Assembly: GCA_001566295.1 (NCBI GenBank)
Contig: KQ964252.1
Span: 1 to 64,000 of the forward strand
DNA: 64,000 nt
Direction: 5' to 3'
DNA from: Microdochium bolleyi
Taxonomy: Eukaryota > Ascomycota > Sordariomycetes > Xylariales > Microdochiaceae
Part shown: positions 34,013 through 45,235 of the stretch, one piece after another
Position numbering within the stretch: position 1 is the stretch's first letter
Layout of the letters: every line of letters starts with the position of its first letter
Notes under the pieces: model-generated
The model's input: the letters and a program-made list of their open reading frames with translations, nothing else
The model's database searches: none
Told to the model about the DNA's origin: nothing
Translations under genes and position numbers: made by a program

Positions 34013-35887
34013 TTGAACGGAGAAAACGTCAACTCCCCAGGCCAGGGACCAACCCCCACAAACAGCACGATGGGCAACTCGATTTCATACACGACGATTC
34101 CACACGAACTGGACCTCGGCGCCAAGGGAAAGATCCGCGGCGTGCAGTACGACAACAAGGCACGCCGCTACGCCGGTGTTCCCTATGCACTGCCGCCGAC
34201 AGGCCAGCATCGCTGGAAGAAACCTCGACCACTCCCCACGGAGCACGTCTACCGCAGCGACGACGGCAGCAAAGACGGCGTGTTCGACGCCACGCAGTTC
34301 CAGAGGCTATGTCCACAAAGGGCATTCCACGTCGGCGAGGGCAGCCATGACGACAAGTACGGCGAGGACTGTCTCTTCGTCAACATCTGGACCCCCGTTG
34401 AGAAGCCTGGGCAGGAAGGGGCCAAGAGGGATTGGCCGGTCATGCTGTGGCTGCATGGCGGCTGGTTCCAGATGGGTGACCCCTCGCACGAAGTCTACAT
34501 GGATCCCACGGAGCTCATTTCGACAGGCGGCCTTGATGCCATCGTCGTCGCCATTGGCTACCGCCTGAACGTCTTTGGCTTCCTTGCGGGACAAGCTCTC
34601 CTCGAAGAGAGCGGTGGCGAGGCTGCTGGAAACTATGGGCTGTGGGATCAGCGGCTGGGCGCAGAGTGGGTGAGGGACAACATTGCTGCTTTTGGCGGGG
34701 ACCCAGACAACATCACGCTCGCAGGACGCAGCGCGGGTGCGTACAGTGTCGAGGTGCAGCTTCTGTACGAATTGAGGAAGGGTGAAGCCCAGGGCAGCGA
34801 CAACAGCAGCCACAAGGCGTTATATCGCCGTGCTTTCATGGATTCCAACGCTGTCCCGGCACAGCCCAAGAGCCTCGCCGACGCCGAGTCCCAATTCGAC
34901 GAGCTGTGCAAGTATTTCTCGATCCCGGACAGCCTGTCCCCAGTCGAACGCCTGTCAAAGCTCCGTAACGTCAGCGCAGAGGAGCTCGTCACAGCCCTGG
35001 CGAAGCTACAGAACCACACGTTCCGCCCTGTCACGGACGACATTTTCATTCACACCGGCATGATGGCATATATGCGCAGCCCGGCCTTCGCGAACGAGTT
35101 TAAGCAGCGCGGGCTGAAATTACTCATCGGCGAGGTGCTCAACGAGGAGACGCTGTACGCGACGTACAACAGCCCAGAGGCGCCGACGCTGGAGGCACTC
35201 AAGGTGCAGGTCGGCAACTACTATGCTCCCGAAACGGTGGAGCGGGCGCTGGCGTACTATGAGATTCCGGGCTCATCTGATCTGGCAGAGTGGAAGAACT
35301 GTTTTGGTGAGTGTTCTGCCATCGATGTCGCTGGTGAAATGCTAACCTGTTGTCTCTAACTACAGGCCGCATAATTGCCGACGGGCAGGTCCGCGCACCA
35401 TCGCGGGCACTCGCGCAGAATCTCGTCCGCAACGGCGTACCCATCAAAGATATCTGGCGGTACCAGATCGCTTACAGGTTATCTTTCATCGACGACAAGA
35501 TCGCCTCTCCTTCGATGGGCGTCGCGCACGCGATGGACAAGCCATTCTGGAAGTACGTCACACCACTTGGGATTTGGGACCTTGCGATGCCTTGTTCGGC
35601 AATGCCCACTCACAGCTGATACATCGATCGAGACTGACCCAACACGTCCAATTTATAGCTTCTCCATCGGGTCTGGTCCCACACTTGCCGAGCGCAAGTT
35701 GATGGAGGACTGGATCCAGATTCTCGTGCGCTTCGTGCGTAGCGATGTACCTGGATACGACTTTGGCACACGGGCAGTCGACGAGATGAAGGTCGCCACG
35801 CCCGAGGGGACAATCGAGATTCGCAAGGATCCTCGGTGGAATGAGCTTGCGCGCATTGGGGAGATCTTTGCTGGGGAAGTGGTATGA
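34013..35887 (+). CDS. Type-B carboxylesterase (alpha/beta hydrolase)
   Basis: Three exons (34013-35306, 35366-35552, 35659-35887) give 569 residues. Motifs: EDCLFVNIWTP, LWLHGGWFQMG (oxyanion loop), AIGYRLNVFGFLAG, and the elbow AGRSAGAYS. The elbow is GRSAG where most family members have GESAG. The catalytic His is likely in MGVAHAMDKPFW. There is no clear signal peptide, so the enzyme is probably intracellular. An alternative start at 34070 gives MGNSISYT, an N-myristoylation-like sequence. It sits head to head with the Dal5-like carrier and could cleave an imported ester. The substrate cannot be told. Confidence 0.88.
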
Positions 35888-36198
35888 AACCATGAGTGAT
35901 ATGCTGACGTTATCAAAAATTTCTGAACCTCTTATCAGGTACAGTAATGGTATTGACTGGTTGACCTGGCCAGTATGGCCTCAGATTCGCAGCACCATGT
36001 CACAATCTAGACAATTATAGGTGGTCAAAAGTGATTTGTCAAACAACGAAGGGCGTGGGCCCTTGATATGGAAATAGTTGCTAGATGTACATGGATACCA
36101 TAGTGGCAGCAGCGCGCCGCACACAAGCGAGAACACATCTGTGTATCTGTCTGAGTATGGACAACATTACTGCCAAGGCGCGTTCGCTCACGGCGAAC
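35888..36198. other. 3' intergenic gap between convergent genes
   Basis: About 310 bp, no reading frame of note. Confidence 0.4.
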
Positions 36199-36684
36199 TT
36201 AGCAGCTGCATCCGCAAGAGTCGCAGTCGGCGGGTCCAACGCCGCAGTCCTGCTGCGCATTGCACTGCTGGTTCGTGCTGCAACCGATCCACTGACCAAA
36301 ACCGCCATTGCTAGCAGTCCAGCACTACATCACATGTGTCAGTACGCTGGGTTTAATGGAGTCAGGGTGATGGACTTTTCAACTCACCCACTGCCCGGAT
36401 CCCGCAACCCCGCACTGCTTCCAGCAGTACCCGTCGGTGCAGCCAAAGGGAGCGTCGTGGTAGCATTCTCGCTTGCCCAGCACGGCCGTGGCAGAGCCTA
36501 GAGGGTGCTCCTTGCACTTGCGGATGTCGTTGGGGTCGATTTCGGTGCCCTTCAGAGCGTCGAGGTTTGGGTGGTACTCGCCGCCAAATCCGCACTGAGC
36601 CTCCGAGGCGTTATCGGCTGCAGCCGCGACGAGGCCTGTGGCGGCAAGCGTGGTGATGGTCTGGAAGACTGTGGAGAACTTCAT
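36199..36684 (-). CDS. Small secreted cysteine-rich protein, 14 Cys
   Basis: Two exons (36684-36388 and 36324-36199) encode 140 residues. The signal peptide is MKFSTVFQTITTLAATGLVA. The mature protein has 14 Cys, arranged as single Cys in the first half (AQCGFGGEYH, RKCKEH, KRECYH, FGCTDGYC, KQCG) and a dense end (CSTNQQCNAQQDCGVG, then ADCDSCGCSC). Exon 2 must begin at 36324 to keep both frame and the cysteine pattern; the intron has a good GTGAGT donor and TAG acceptor. I recognise no family. Size, signal and even Cys number fit the class of fungal apoplastic effector-like or antimicrobial proteins, but that is a guess from composition. Confidence 0.75.
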
Positions 36685-38438
36685 TTTGATTTGTTGGGGA
36701 TACGGGGATTTGGGAATGGGCAAAGTGTGGTTGGGAAGTCTCGGTGGACTGAGAATGTGCGTCGTGGAAATTGAGTTAGAGTGTGAGCAGATGATGCAGA
36801 GAGGGAGGCATCTGTCATTGATGACGGAGCTGTCCGACTATTTGTATGCGTTGGAACTTCGAGAATCTAGGGCAGCCTGTGGCATGACTGTGTGATCGGG
36901 TTGGCAGCGATTCCTTCGACTCTCGGCCACCATCGCCGCAAGTTCCATGAGGATGATCATCCGTGACCGACGCTGAGAGCAAGCAGGCTTCAATATCCGC
37001 ATCATAGTAAGCAATACCGCCGGCTCGCGGCGCTGCGTAACACCTGTGCCAGTACCACGAAGCTGGCGTCGATCGACATTGACACAGCCTCGTTCTTGAG
37101 AAGGGGGTCACTGAGCGAAATGCCTCCATGGACCGTAGAGTGAGGCATGATCAAACCATGACGGTCGCAGGATCCGGTTGCTGGTCAAACGATATCATTG
37201 CGCATCAACTTCAACTAAGTGGACTCTGTCGCTGGTCCTTGCGGAGGACGAATGCCGTAAAGAGGCACCTGTGACCTCATGCTTCCTTGCTCTGGATGTA
37301 TTTCGGACAAATGTCAAGCAGATGCTGCCGCTTTGATGTTCCAAGAGTGATCGCCACGCAACTCTGCCCGAGGATTGGTTGTTTCTATCCACAGCGGGTG
37401 GTCATCTACAGCGGCTTGACGGACAGAAAGATGGCCAATGAGACGTGCTGCTCTGGAGACAACTGTTGGTGCCTTGGAGGATCGATCTTCGCGCTCCGCA
37501 AATGACGTCGCTGCGGTAGGCTTCTCGCGTGAGCCTCAAGATTCTCAACCGTGCACATTGTCCCCCAGCTGGGGGATGCCAAACGGGGTCTGTACTAAGC
37601 GAGGAACTTTTGCCTGGCGTCATTGCTGACTTGAACGTGAGCATCAGGGGGCGACCTGATCCATCGTCCTTGGCCATATCTGGCAAGCCTTCCACATACA
37701 CACCACATCACTATTGACACTGACTATCGCACCACCCGTCGTTCTCTCTCCAATCTGCGACATAAACGTGGTCAAGGATGTGCCTGGGCAGTGCACGCCA
37801 AGGCCGCCACAGCCGCAGCGGCGCCGGGCCGCCCGCGCTTACGCGGGGAGGGGCAAGGGCTGTCTATTTCCGGACCCGAGGAGATCGGCACCTGCCGATC
37901 CAGTCGCTTTTGGGGGCCTCGGCAGAGTGAGCCAAGGAGAGCCACAAGAGCATGCCGAATCCTTTCGGCCGGATGGTGGGCCGATAGTGTCGGCTAAGGC
38001 TCCAGGGTATCCAATCCTCAGTTGTGTAAAGCCAGCCGCCTTGTGCTTTGCCAAGCGAGCGCCCACCGTGACACAGGCCACTCTCGGGACCGAAAGAGGA
38101 AATATTACTGCAGAGATGGATGATCTGCTGCGGTCCGGGTACCTCACGGTGCCTTCAGTTGCTGTCGCTATTCTGAAGTAACCTCGCAATCTCGGCATCT
38201 TGTTTCTGGTTCAACGCAAGCAACGGTATTGATTTGCTGCCCGTGGAGTATGACATTGATGCCACTAGAAGGCATGGTTCACAACTGCTTAATGCTTTCA
38301 CTCGAATCTGAAAGGCTTCAACTGCGAAGCCGCATTGAACTTCGAATGAAATGCGCCGGTATTTGGTAGCTGCAGGCTGTAGCCCTACTTTAACACCCTC
38401 CTAACTGTAGCTGATTCACTCTTTCATCGGGTCGCTGA
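36685..38438. other. Intergenic; nothing recognised
   Basis: About 1.75 kb. Several frames stay open for 60-150 codons but none shows a domain, signal peptide or splice continuation. Confidence 0.45.
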
Positions 38439-39236
38439 TCAGGACCTTGCCCGGTCCTCTCCGGCCTTGGACAACAAAGTCATGAACTCGGTTCTGTCCT
38501 CGCCCTTGCTCTGGAGCAAATCCGCCATTTCTTGCAGACTCTTGCCATTGCGATTCAAGACGTCAACAGACGCGCCGTGATGGAGCAGGATCTTTGCTGC
38601 ACCGACATGTCCTCCCATGAGGGCAGCGTGCAAAGGGTGATCCCCGGCGATCTCTCTAGCGTCAGTGTCCGGCTTGAGGCCTTTGCCGAGAAGATACTCC
38701 ACCATCGTCTCCTTGCCGAGCGCAGAAGCTGCTGCGAGGGCACCAGAGTGTTCCCGCCTTGCTCCGTGCTCGAGGAACAGGTCCACTGCGTTAGTGTCGT
38801 CGTAGCGGGTCGCTGCCAGTGCGAGCGGATAGCCAAATGCCTCCGGCCGCTTGTTGGGATCGGCGCCCTGCTCGAGAAGATAACGCAGAAACTCGACTGG
38901 TCTGCGAGTCCTGCATGCCGAGGAGAGGGGTGTTCCGATCCGCTCGAGCCTTTTGTTGACGATGGAAGAGTCGCGGGCTAGAAGTAGGGAGAACACAGAA
39001 GGAGAGCCCTTACAGGCTGCTGCATGAACGATCTCGTCGTTGAGCTCCAGTTGCGGGAACTCTTGCAGCAGGAACTCGACGACTGACGGTTGGGACTCTA
39101 CGACAGCTGCCTTGAGCATCTCGCGGGCCGTCTCGGGGGATGCGTCCTGCTTGTGTGCTTGACAGTACTGTTGTAGTCGCGAGAGATTGCCTTCAGCAGC
39201 AGCTGATATTAGCTGGTCGTAGCTAGAGGCATCCAT
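38439..39236 (-). CDS. Ankyrin-repeat protein
   Basis: Intronless, 265 residues. The start at 39236 (MDASSYDQLISAAAEGNLSR) is chosen because the repeat solenoid begins at once; the frame is open upstream but that part shows no domain. About six ankyrin repeats are seen, for example PSVVEFLLQEFPQLELNDEI, VEFLRYLLEQGADPNKRPEA, DLFLEHGARREHSGALAAAS, and DHPLHAALMGGHVGAAKILL followed by HHGASVDVLNRNGKS. Such small proteins mediate protein binding in cytosol or nucleus. Partners are unknown and no neighbour helps. Confidence 0.85.
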   Translation of the reverse strand: MDASSYDQLISAAAEGNLSRLQQYCQAHKQDASPETAREMLKAAVVESQPSVVEFLLQEFPQLELNDEIVHAAACKGSPSVFSLLLARDSSIVNKRLERIGTPLSSACRTRRPVEFLRYLLEQGADPNKRPEAFGYPLALAATRYDDTNAVDLFLEHGARREHSGALAAASALGKETMVEYLLGKGLKPDTDAREIAGDHPLHAALMGGHVGAAKILLHHGASVDVLNRNGKSLQEMADLLQSKGEDRTEFMTLLSKAGEDRARS

Positions 39237-40345
39237 CTTTTTTCTTCGAACCCGAAAGTGTGCGATTCTGACTTTGGAGTGAACTGCTGTGCTGGTAAAT
39301 GGGTGTGAATTTTGGACAGTTTCGTTGGGGACTGAGAATGTGCGAAAAGCCCGACGTGTTGAGAACCGCGTGATAATTGCAATGACTTGTGTTTCAAGAC
39401 AACGCTTCGGGCTTGCACCCAGGCTCGTTGGAAGGGGGGCGTGATGGGCGAACAATCGATCATTCAGGCTCCAGCAGCGAGAGACAGGCAGCAGGAATGA
39501 CGTCACACGACGTCTATTAAAAGCGCAGTGTTCCACACACACGCGCACGAGCAGTCTGTGTATTCCGTAGGACTATGAGTGTCGGTTACCCCACAGAACT
39601 TGGCGATCGGCAAGGCTGAAGTGAGGCAGGGATGTAGTTCCTCTTGCTTGGCTGCTTTGGAGTCCGAAGCATCCCTGGGTGTCGATCAATGCTACTGTCA
39701 CATCTGGCGAGAAGGGGGAGCTCTTCGGCCCCCAAAGAGTTCTGCTAACAGTTTGACTCGGCACGCGACATGCCACGGCGCGTTCAAATCCTCGTCTCAT
39801 TGTAAATCACGCGCGGCTATGTGCTGATCATCGGCCAAACTCCCACTGTCTACCACATGCACCATTTGTGTGGCCCGACAGGATTGTCGCCTTGGCCGAT
39901 GTCAGACTCCGGTGTAGCTCGAACATCACGGGGAGAACCTGCCGGTGGGCGGAAGCTGCACGAAGGACTATCATGCTCACTTTACCAGTGACGATCGTTC
40001 CTTGGAATGGTAGAGGTGAAGGGTATGTCAACAGCTGCTCTAAGATTAGATGTGAGAGCACGAAGTTGTGTGAATCATGCTACTCCTTCTGTCGTCCGTC
40101 TTGGTACTGACCCTTGAGAGCCATGCATGCCAGGCTGCTTCTCTCGAGAACTCTCGATACCCAGATGAATACATAAGGGGCCGCCGGCCACTTTCCAGGA
40201 TTGTCTCTTCCCTAGATCATCACACAGGACTCAAAGCATCTCAGACAGCGCAGACACAAAGCCTCCGCAATCCTCCATCTTCTCAGCGCGTGCCCGCCCA
40301 GCCAGCCCCCCTAGTCTCGTCGCCAATATCAAAGCCTTGCTCAAC
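39237..40345. other. Intergenic; nothing recognised
   Basis: About 1.1 kb between divergent genes, without a supportable frame. A T-loop-like GTTCAAATCC at 39783-39792 has no matching stem, so I do not call a tRNA. Confidence 0.45.
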
Positions 40346-40921
40346 ATGAAGTTCCTCAGCATCGTCGCCCAGGCTTCCCTCCTGGCTCTGCCACTATCGA
40401 TCGAGGCTAGCCCTGTGGACATCACTAAGGGTGTAAGTGCCCGTTCCGCGGCATACAAGAGCCAGCTCGTCCGACGGGACTGCCCCAGCCAAGAGACTAT
40501 CGACAGCTATGTCGCCAGCTTTGGCGGCGTCGGCGCCAGCACAGTCTTCTACACCGCCACAAACGGTGACGATGACGAGCTTGAGCGCGTCAAGAAGTTC
40601 GCAGGCGATGTCGGCGGCGTGTGGTACGAAAGCGCCGTCAGCGCCGACCAGATTGACATCTGGGACGAGGAGTGCACAGACGACGAGGTGCTCTCCAATG
40701 TCTTGTCCACGCGCGTCTCCATCGCCATCGCCAAGCTCGCCACAGGCACGACGTACGTCCTGCTCGGGAAGAATGCTATCAGCAGCACGAGCACTTGGGT
40801 GCAGTCCGAGTATCCGATCCTGAACGGAAAGAGCGACGTCAACATCGTGGCTGTCAACCTTGCCAACACTGAGCAGAAGCAGGATCCTTATGTGGCGCAC
40901 CAGAACCCTTGGCAGTCCTAG
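40346..40921 (+). CDS. Secreted protein of unknown function with Kex2-type propeptide
   Basis: Intronless, 191 residues. The signal peptide is MKFLSIVAQASLLALPLSIEA, followed by a short pro-region ending in Arg-Arg before DCPSQET, a Kex2-type cleavage site. The mature domain has two Cys (DCPSQ and EECTDD), probably paired. It reads as a compact alpha/beta fold with STVFYTATN, KFAGDVGGVWYESAVSA, TRVSIAIAKLATGTTYVLLG and NIVAVNLA. I do not recognise the family. The Phe-Tyr-Thr start, a central helix and a final hydrophobic strand recall small secreted enzymes, but no catalytic residue can be named. It lies near another unrecognised secreted gene (41915-42865). Confidence 0.72.
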   Translation: MKFLSIVAQASLLALPLSIEASPVDITKGVSARSAAYKSQLVRRDCPSQETIDSYVASFGGVGASTVFYTATNGDDDELERVKKFAGDVGGVWYESAVSADQIDIWDEECTDDEVLSNVLSTRVSIAIAKLATGTTYVLLGKNAISSTSTWVQSEYPILNGKSDVNIVAVNLANTEQKQDPYVAHQNPWQS

Positions 40922-41914
40922 GGGGGGCTATGACAACGACAATGTGTGGTGTTATGCTGTCCTTGCCTACGGTGTCTGTGGATGGGCGTGGGATCTCACT
41001 GGCAACAGGAGAAATTGGATGCTGCAACGAGGTTGGTCCGTTGTTCGGGCCACACGGGGCTCTGCTCGACCATATTTCTTCTAGCGTCCTGAGCCCCTTT
41101 CCTTTCGATCTGTTTTGTTTCTCCCCTGCTAGTTCAGGATACATGTGTATATATCAGTCACTCTTTAGCCTCGGCGAGTCTCTTTCGAGCGCAATCATGT
41201 TGAGGTTAAACCAGTTCTCTGTTCGTGCTGTTCGCTGTGGATCATGTGAAGCCGGCTCTTCCATCTAGGCCCTGCCTTGGGAGTGGTCGAAAAGAGGTGT
41301 ATGGCTGTCCCAAGGGCGTCATGTTATGTTGCCCAGAACATTCGCTATTAGCCCTATCCTGTGTTTGGGTCCAGATCTGGTCTTCAGCTTGGCCAAGGCC
41401 CACTTGCGACCAGAGAAACCGATTCATGTGCACTTCCACCACTGATACCAAACGTGGATCGCATGTCAACAAGGCTGAGCCCCATACATTGAGAGGTCCC
41501 GTGCTAAAAATAGCACGTGCTCCAAGTCCAGGGGTGATTCTGGGCTGCGCATTGGCAGAATGCAGGGGTCTCAAGGCACAAGGTTTCTTTCAGCGACCCC
41601 ACGAACCGAACCTGGCCGTTCTGCCCTTTCGGGCGACATATTGTAGACATGGAGCTCCCTTGACGCAGAGGCTGAGTAGACACAGCCGTACGAATCTCAC
41701 AACAACAGGCACCCATTTTGACAACAACAAGAATAGGTCTCATGGACAATATGTGCAAGATGGCTGGTTATAAAACCGCCAGAATGCACTGCTCACACTT
41801 CTGAGGATCATTGACTCAAAATACCAAGCTACAGGAGAACCAGTTTAATTCTTGAGATCATTTACAACCTTCCGCATTTCCTTGCACCACCAGCCAAGCT
41901 TTGAAATCCTCAAT
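40922..41914. other. Intergenic region upstream of the second secreted-protein gene
   Basis: About 1 kb with no supportable gene. Its right end carries the TATA box listed separately. Confidence 0.5.
41769..41775 (+). promoter_or_regulatory. TATA box of the gene at 41915
   Basis: TATAAAA lies 146 bp before the chosen ATG, inside GGTTATAAAACCGCC. Confidence 0.6.
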
Positions 41915-42865
41915 ATGCACACCACACAGTTTTTCCCCGCCCTCCTCTTCGCTGCCCTCGCAGCTGCGCAGACCAATATTGCCTGCAACAGCTTTGGCAT
42001 TCCCGATGGCTACCAAGGACACGGCACCTGGCGAGCCCGCGCGGAGCACTGCACCAACGCCATTGAGAAGCTCATGCCCAGCTTTGGCCAGCGAGTGCCC
42101 AGCGCCGAGCACGGCTGCACGGTGCTGAGCGAGAGCGAGACGTGCGAGATCCGGATCTGCGACGACTACAATGTCCGCCGGGCCATTTCGTACGAGACGG
42201 TCTGGGCGGCCGCACACGCGCTCCACGCGAGACACCGCGCGGACCAGACGGTCGCGGGCTATGTGTCGCTGGACGACTACACCATGGGTGGCAACCTCTT
42301 CCGCACCTTCATCATGGTCGCAGCCAAGGACAGCCCGGACCCGCGCGGCAAGCGCCGCCGGCACACCGGCCCCGACGTCAGCATCGGGGACCGCCGGCGG
42401 GACCTGCACGAGCTGGCGGCCCGGGCGTCGGACAACCACGAGTTCGACCCGAGCGAGATCCCGATTCAGAACACAGACGGCCTCAACGTCAACATGCAGG
42501 CGGGCTGGGGCGACGCCGAGTGGACCGGCAACGACCAGATGCAGAACGCCATGGAGAACCTACTCGTCATATGGAACAACGAGGCCAACGCCGGCGGGGC
42601 CACGCTGCGGGCGCCCGGCTATCTTGCGCCCAACAACATCATGGTCGAGTTCGAGTGGGCGGCGAACCAGTTCAACGCGAACAACGCGGTGGCCTACGAG
42701 GAGCGGGCGACTCTGCTGAGGCAGCTGATCCATCTGCGGGCCAACCAGGGCAACTACGGCAACTTCGCGGCCCAGCTGCGTCGTGGCTCGAGAACTATTG
42801 GGCATGTAATCATTCGCGTCTTCCGGCTGGTTGCGCAGCAGCAGGTTGGCGAGATTTGCGGATGA
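41915..42865 (+). CDS. Secreted protein of unknown function
   Basis: Intronless, 316 residues. The start at 41915 is chosen over an in-frame Met at 41852 because it begins a clean signal peptide, MHTTQFFPALLFAALAAAQ. The mature protein begins TNIACNSFGIPDGYQGHGTW and contains four to five Cys in the first half (CTNAIEK, GCTVL, TCEIRICDD). A basic stretch KRRRHTGPD and RRRDLHEL near residues 150-175 could be a processing region. The second half is Asn-rich and hydrophilic (NVNMQAGWGDAEWTGNDQMQ), ending in QVGEICG with one Cys. I do not recognise a family. A TATA box at 41769-41775 supports expression. Confidence 0.7.
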   Translation: MHTTQFFPALLFAALAAAQTNIACNSFGIPDGYQGHGTWRARAEHCTNAIEKLMPSFGQRVPSAEHGCTVLSESETCEIRICDDYNVRRAISYETVWAAAHALHARHRADQTVAGYVSLDDYTMGGNLFRTFIMVAAKDSPDPRGKRRRHTGPDVSIGDRRRDLHELAARASDNHEFDPSEIPIQNTDGLNVNMQAGWGDAEWTGNDQMQNAMENLLVIWNNEANAGGATLRAPGYLAPNNIMVEFEWAANQFNANNAVAYEERATLLRQLIHLRANQGNYGNFAAQLRRGSRTIGHVIIRVFRLVAQQQVGEICG

Positions 42866-43043
42866 GATCGGGGTGCGGGTCTTGACGGTCTTTTATAGGG
42901 TGACTTGTTTTCACCATTTTTTGAGCGCTATTTCTGTTGGAGTTGTTAGCATGGAGTCACTGGTGCTTGAATCGATCTTTCGTTCTCTGTTTACATCCCC
43001 CCCTGAATTGGTCTAGACATAAAGCAACGCCTCGTCGCTGCAA

Positions 43044-45235
43044 TCATGCCCACCCCGAGTCATTTCGAAGGGCATCCGAAGCACGAGAGTCCAGCCTCGT
43101 CAACAAGTCTAGGAGCACCGTGAAGTCCGCGCGCGCCCGTACAGCGATGGGAGATGAGCCGTTGCGGTGGATGATCTCGAGTAGGCTGGCGCCAATGAGG
43201 CGGATCTTCTCGACCTTTGCACGTGCATCGCAGTAAACAAGCCGTTAATACGTAGTGGCCACAGATGTCTGCTAACTGGGACCGGAGAAAGAATTGACAC
43301 TTACATATGGCTCGCCGTTCACCTGCAGCGACCAGAACGGCGCCTCTTGTATCACGCGCAACATGTCGCGCGCTATCTCGGTCTTTTGCAGGTCTGCGTG
43401 ACCCAGACCGCCTGGCGACCCGCCAAAGAGCGATGACGGTGCAAGAACCTCAAGCTTCTGCGCGAGTATCATCCGCAGGCAGTGCACCGAGACCTGTAGG
43501 TTGGCGCACTGCACGATGCACTGGTTCGTGCGGAAAGCCTCCGTCGTTGAGCTTGTGGTGGAGCTGTCAGTGGACAGCAGCGCGAGTGTGTAGGACTGCA
43601 GGGGTGGCGGGAGAGTGTCTAGACAGGTGACGAAACGGACGTAGAGTCTGTCCAGGCGCTGTCGCTCAAGGTCGGAGATTTGTTGCAGTTCGACTGCCGC
43701 TGGTACGTTGCCAAGCTCTGAGCTCAGTGCTACAGAGCCGTCGACCCTATCTTGTTGTTGCCGGTCCCTTATTAGCCTCAGCTCCAGCAGGATATCTGAT
43801 GATGTCTCCCAAAGGCGCAGGTTGGCATTGAATCCCTCGATGAGAGTCCGGGCATGGCTCATTGGCATAGAGTCGACGTTGGGATTGTTGCTGGTAGGTG
43901 ACACGACACTGGCTTCGTTCTCGTGGAACGCCCTTGGGTACGTGGTCGTGATTCCGGACTCGAAGGAGAACTTGTGAATTGTTATTGGCCGATTGTTCAG
44001 GATGGCAGCTGACTTGTCGCCCATGTATAGGATCCAGAATGCCCTTCTTCGTAACTCTGCTTCTAGCGGATCCAGACCTGCAAGTGCGTTATCGTCGTAG
44101 AGCTGCATCGACTGCGCGAGCCTGGAGGCCTCCCCAAACACTAGCCAAGACTGCCCCGGCAGACCGGCAGCGTGCAAGCAGTTCGAGTGAAAGTATCGTA
44201 CTGCCAAGGAGTTTGCATTGGGACTTGCCAGGTCGGCCTCGACATAACTGTTGAGAGAAGCTCTAGAGTGGCTCAGTAAAATGTCGCAGACTGAACGGCC
44301 CTCGGGGAAGATATCTTTGGGTAAGAAAAACGCGGAAGCTGCGGCAACGGCCGTGACAGACGCGAATGCAGGCTCTCGCCATGGCTCAAGATGAGATCCC
44401 TGATGGTTGCCGCTCGACATGGAGTTTGTAAAGGAAATGAATTCCCCAAGAGCCCCCTTCAGACTTGTTTCGTGCACCAGAGGTGTCAAGGGGTAGAGAT
44501 ATTCAAAGAAAAGGTCAAGAGATCGTGACATGAGTACCCCAACATCATGGCCAGCATATCTGAGCGCAGCCACCAGGGATCTCGCCCGGTCGAGCAGCCC
44601 TGAGTCGACATGTGCGCCGGCGTTTGTACAAAGTCCACCGCACAGAGGAGGAGATGCGAGATCTATAGCCGTGACCCCAGGCGAGATCGCATGGTCCAAT
44701 CCTGTGAAGCCATTGTCGCCGCCATTATCTCCATCTCCGTGTGGTGTTGAAGGCGACCTCCACGCAAGGGACCGCAGGGTAGCTGCCGCAGCAGCATCGG
44801 CTGTAGGCGAAATCTGATCCGAGACGATCGGTGAGCCGGATTGCATCGAAGCTTGGGGAGACACAGCAGACGGAGCAGCTGATCTTGCCAGTGGCCGCCA
44901 GCGGGATGCAGGCCCGAGGTGGGTGCTGCCCGTGCTGGCCCGTGTCTTGCGAGCCTTGGGACCTCGACGCGAAACGGGCAATTCGAAGCGACATGGCTCA
45001 TCTGCTTGTACGCAGCCATCGCAGGGCCCTTCAGGGGCAGCGGGATTGAACTTGCACTGGAGCGCACCCAACTCAATGTCAGCACCCACTGTAATTGCAA
45101 GTTTTGAGCAACTTGCTGTGCCTCCGCCCCTACCTTGTTCTTTCGCAGGCGACAGCGATCGCAAGCCCTGAATGGGCCACCCGATTCTTGAGCCCGTGGA
45201 GACGTGGCATTCGCCTGTGCCGTGACCGAAGACAT
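43044..45235 (-). CDS. Zn2Cys6 transcription factor with fungal-specific domain
   Basis: Three exons give 674 residues: 45235-45134, 45056-43305, 43214-43044. The zinc cluster RACDRCRLRKNKCKFN...GPCDGCVQADEPC spans the first intron. A basic linker RRGPKARKTRAS follows. The middle region has the fungal-specific transcription factor domain, with FFEYLYPLTPLVHE, CLHAAGLPGQSWLVFGEASR and LRRRAFWILYMGDKSAAILN, the last being the typical RRRxFW block. The last intron (43304-43215, 90 nt) ends in AAAG and contains TTAAC; a shorter intron would leave a stop at 43245-43247. It is divergent from the GH162-like gene with 532 bp between, the usual place for a pathway-specific regulator. Confidence 0.85.

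Noticed and set aside
37714..38181. 155-codon plus-strand open frame
   Set aside because: No domain, no signal peptide, Pro/Arg-rich composition and no splice continuation; treated as chance.
39781..39800. tRNA-like T-loop GTTCAAATCC
   Set aside because: The flanking bases do not form a T stem, and no anticodon or acceptor stem could be fitted.
43044..43304. Apparent nonsense TAA at 43245-43247 truncating the Zn2Cys6 factor
   Set aside because: A 36-nt intron (43304-43269) would expose this stop, but that is very short. A 90-nt intron ending at 43215 has a TTAAC site, removes the stop and continues in frame to a natural end, so the gene is modelled as intact.
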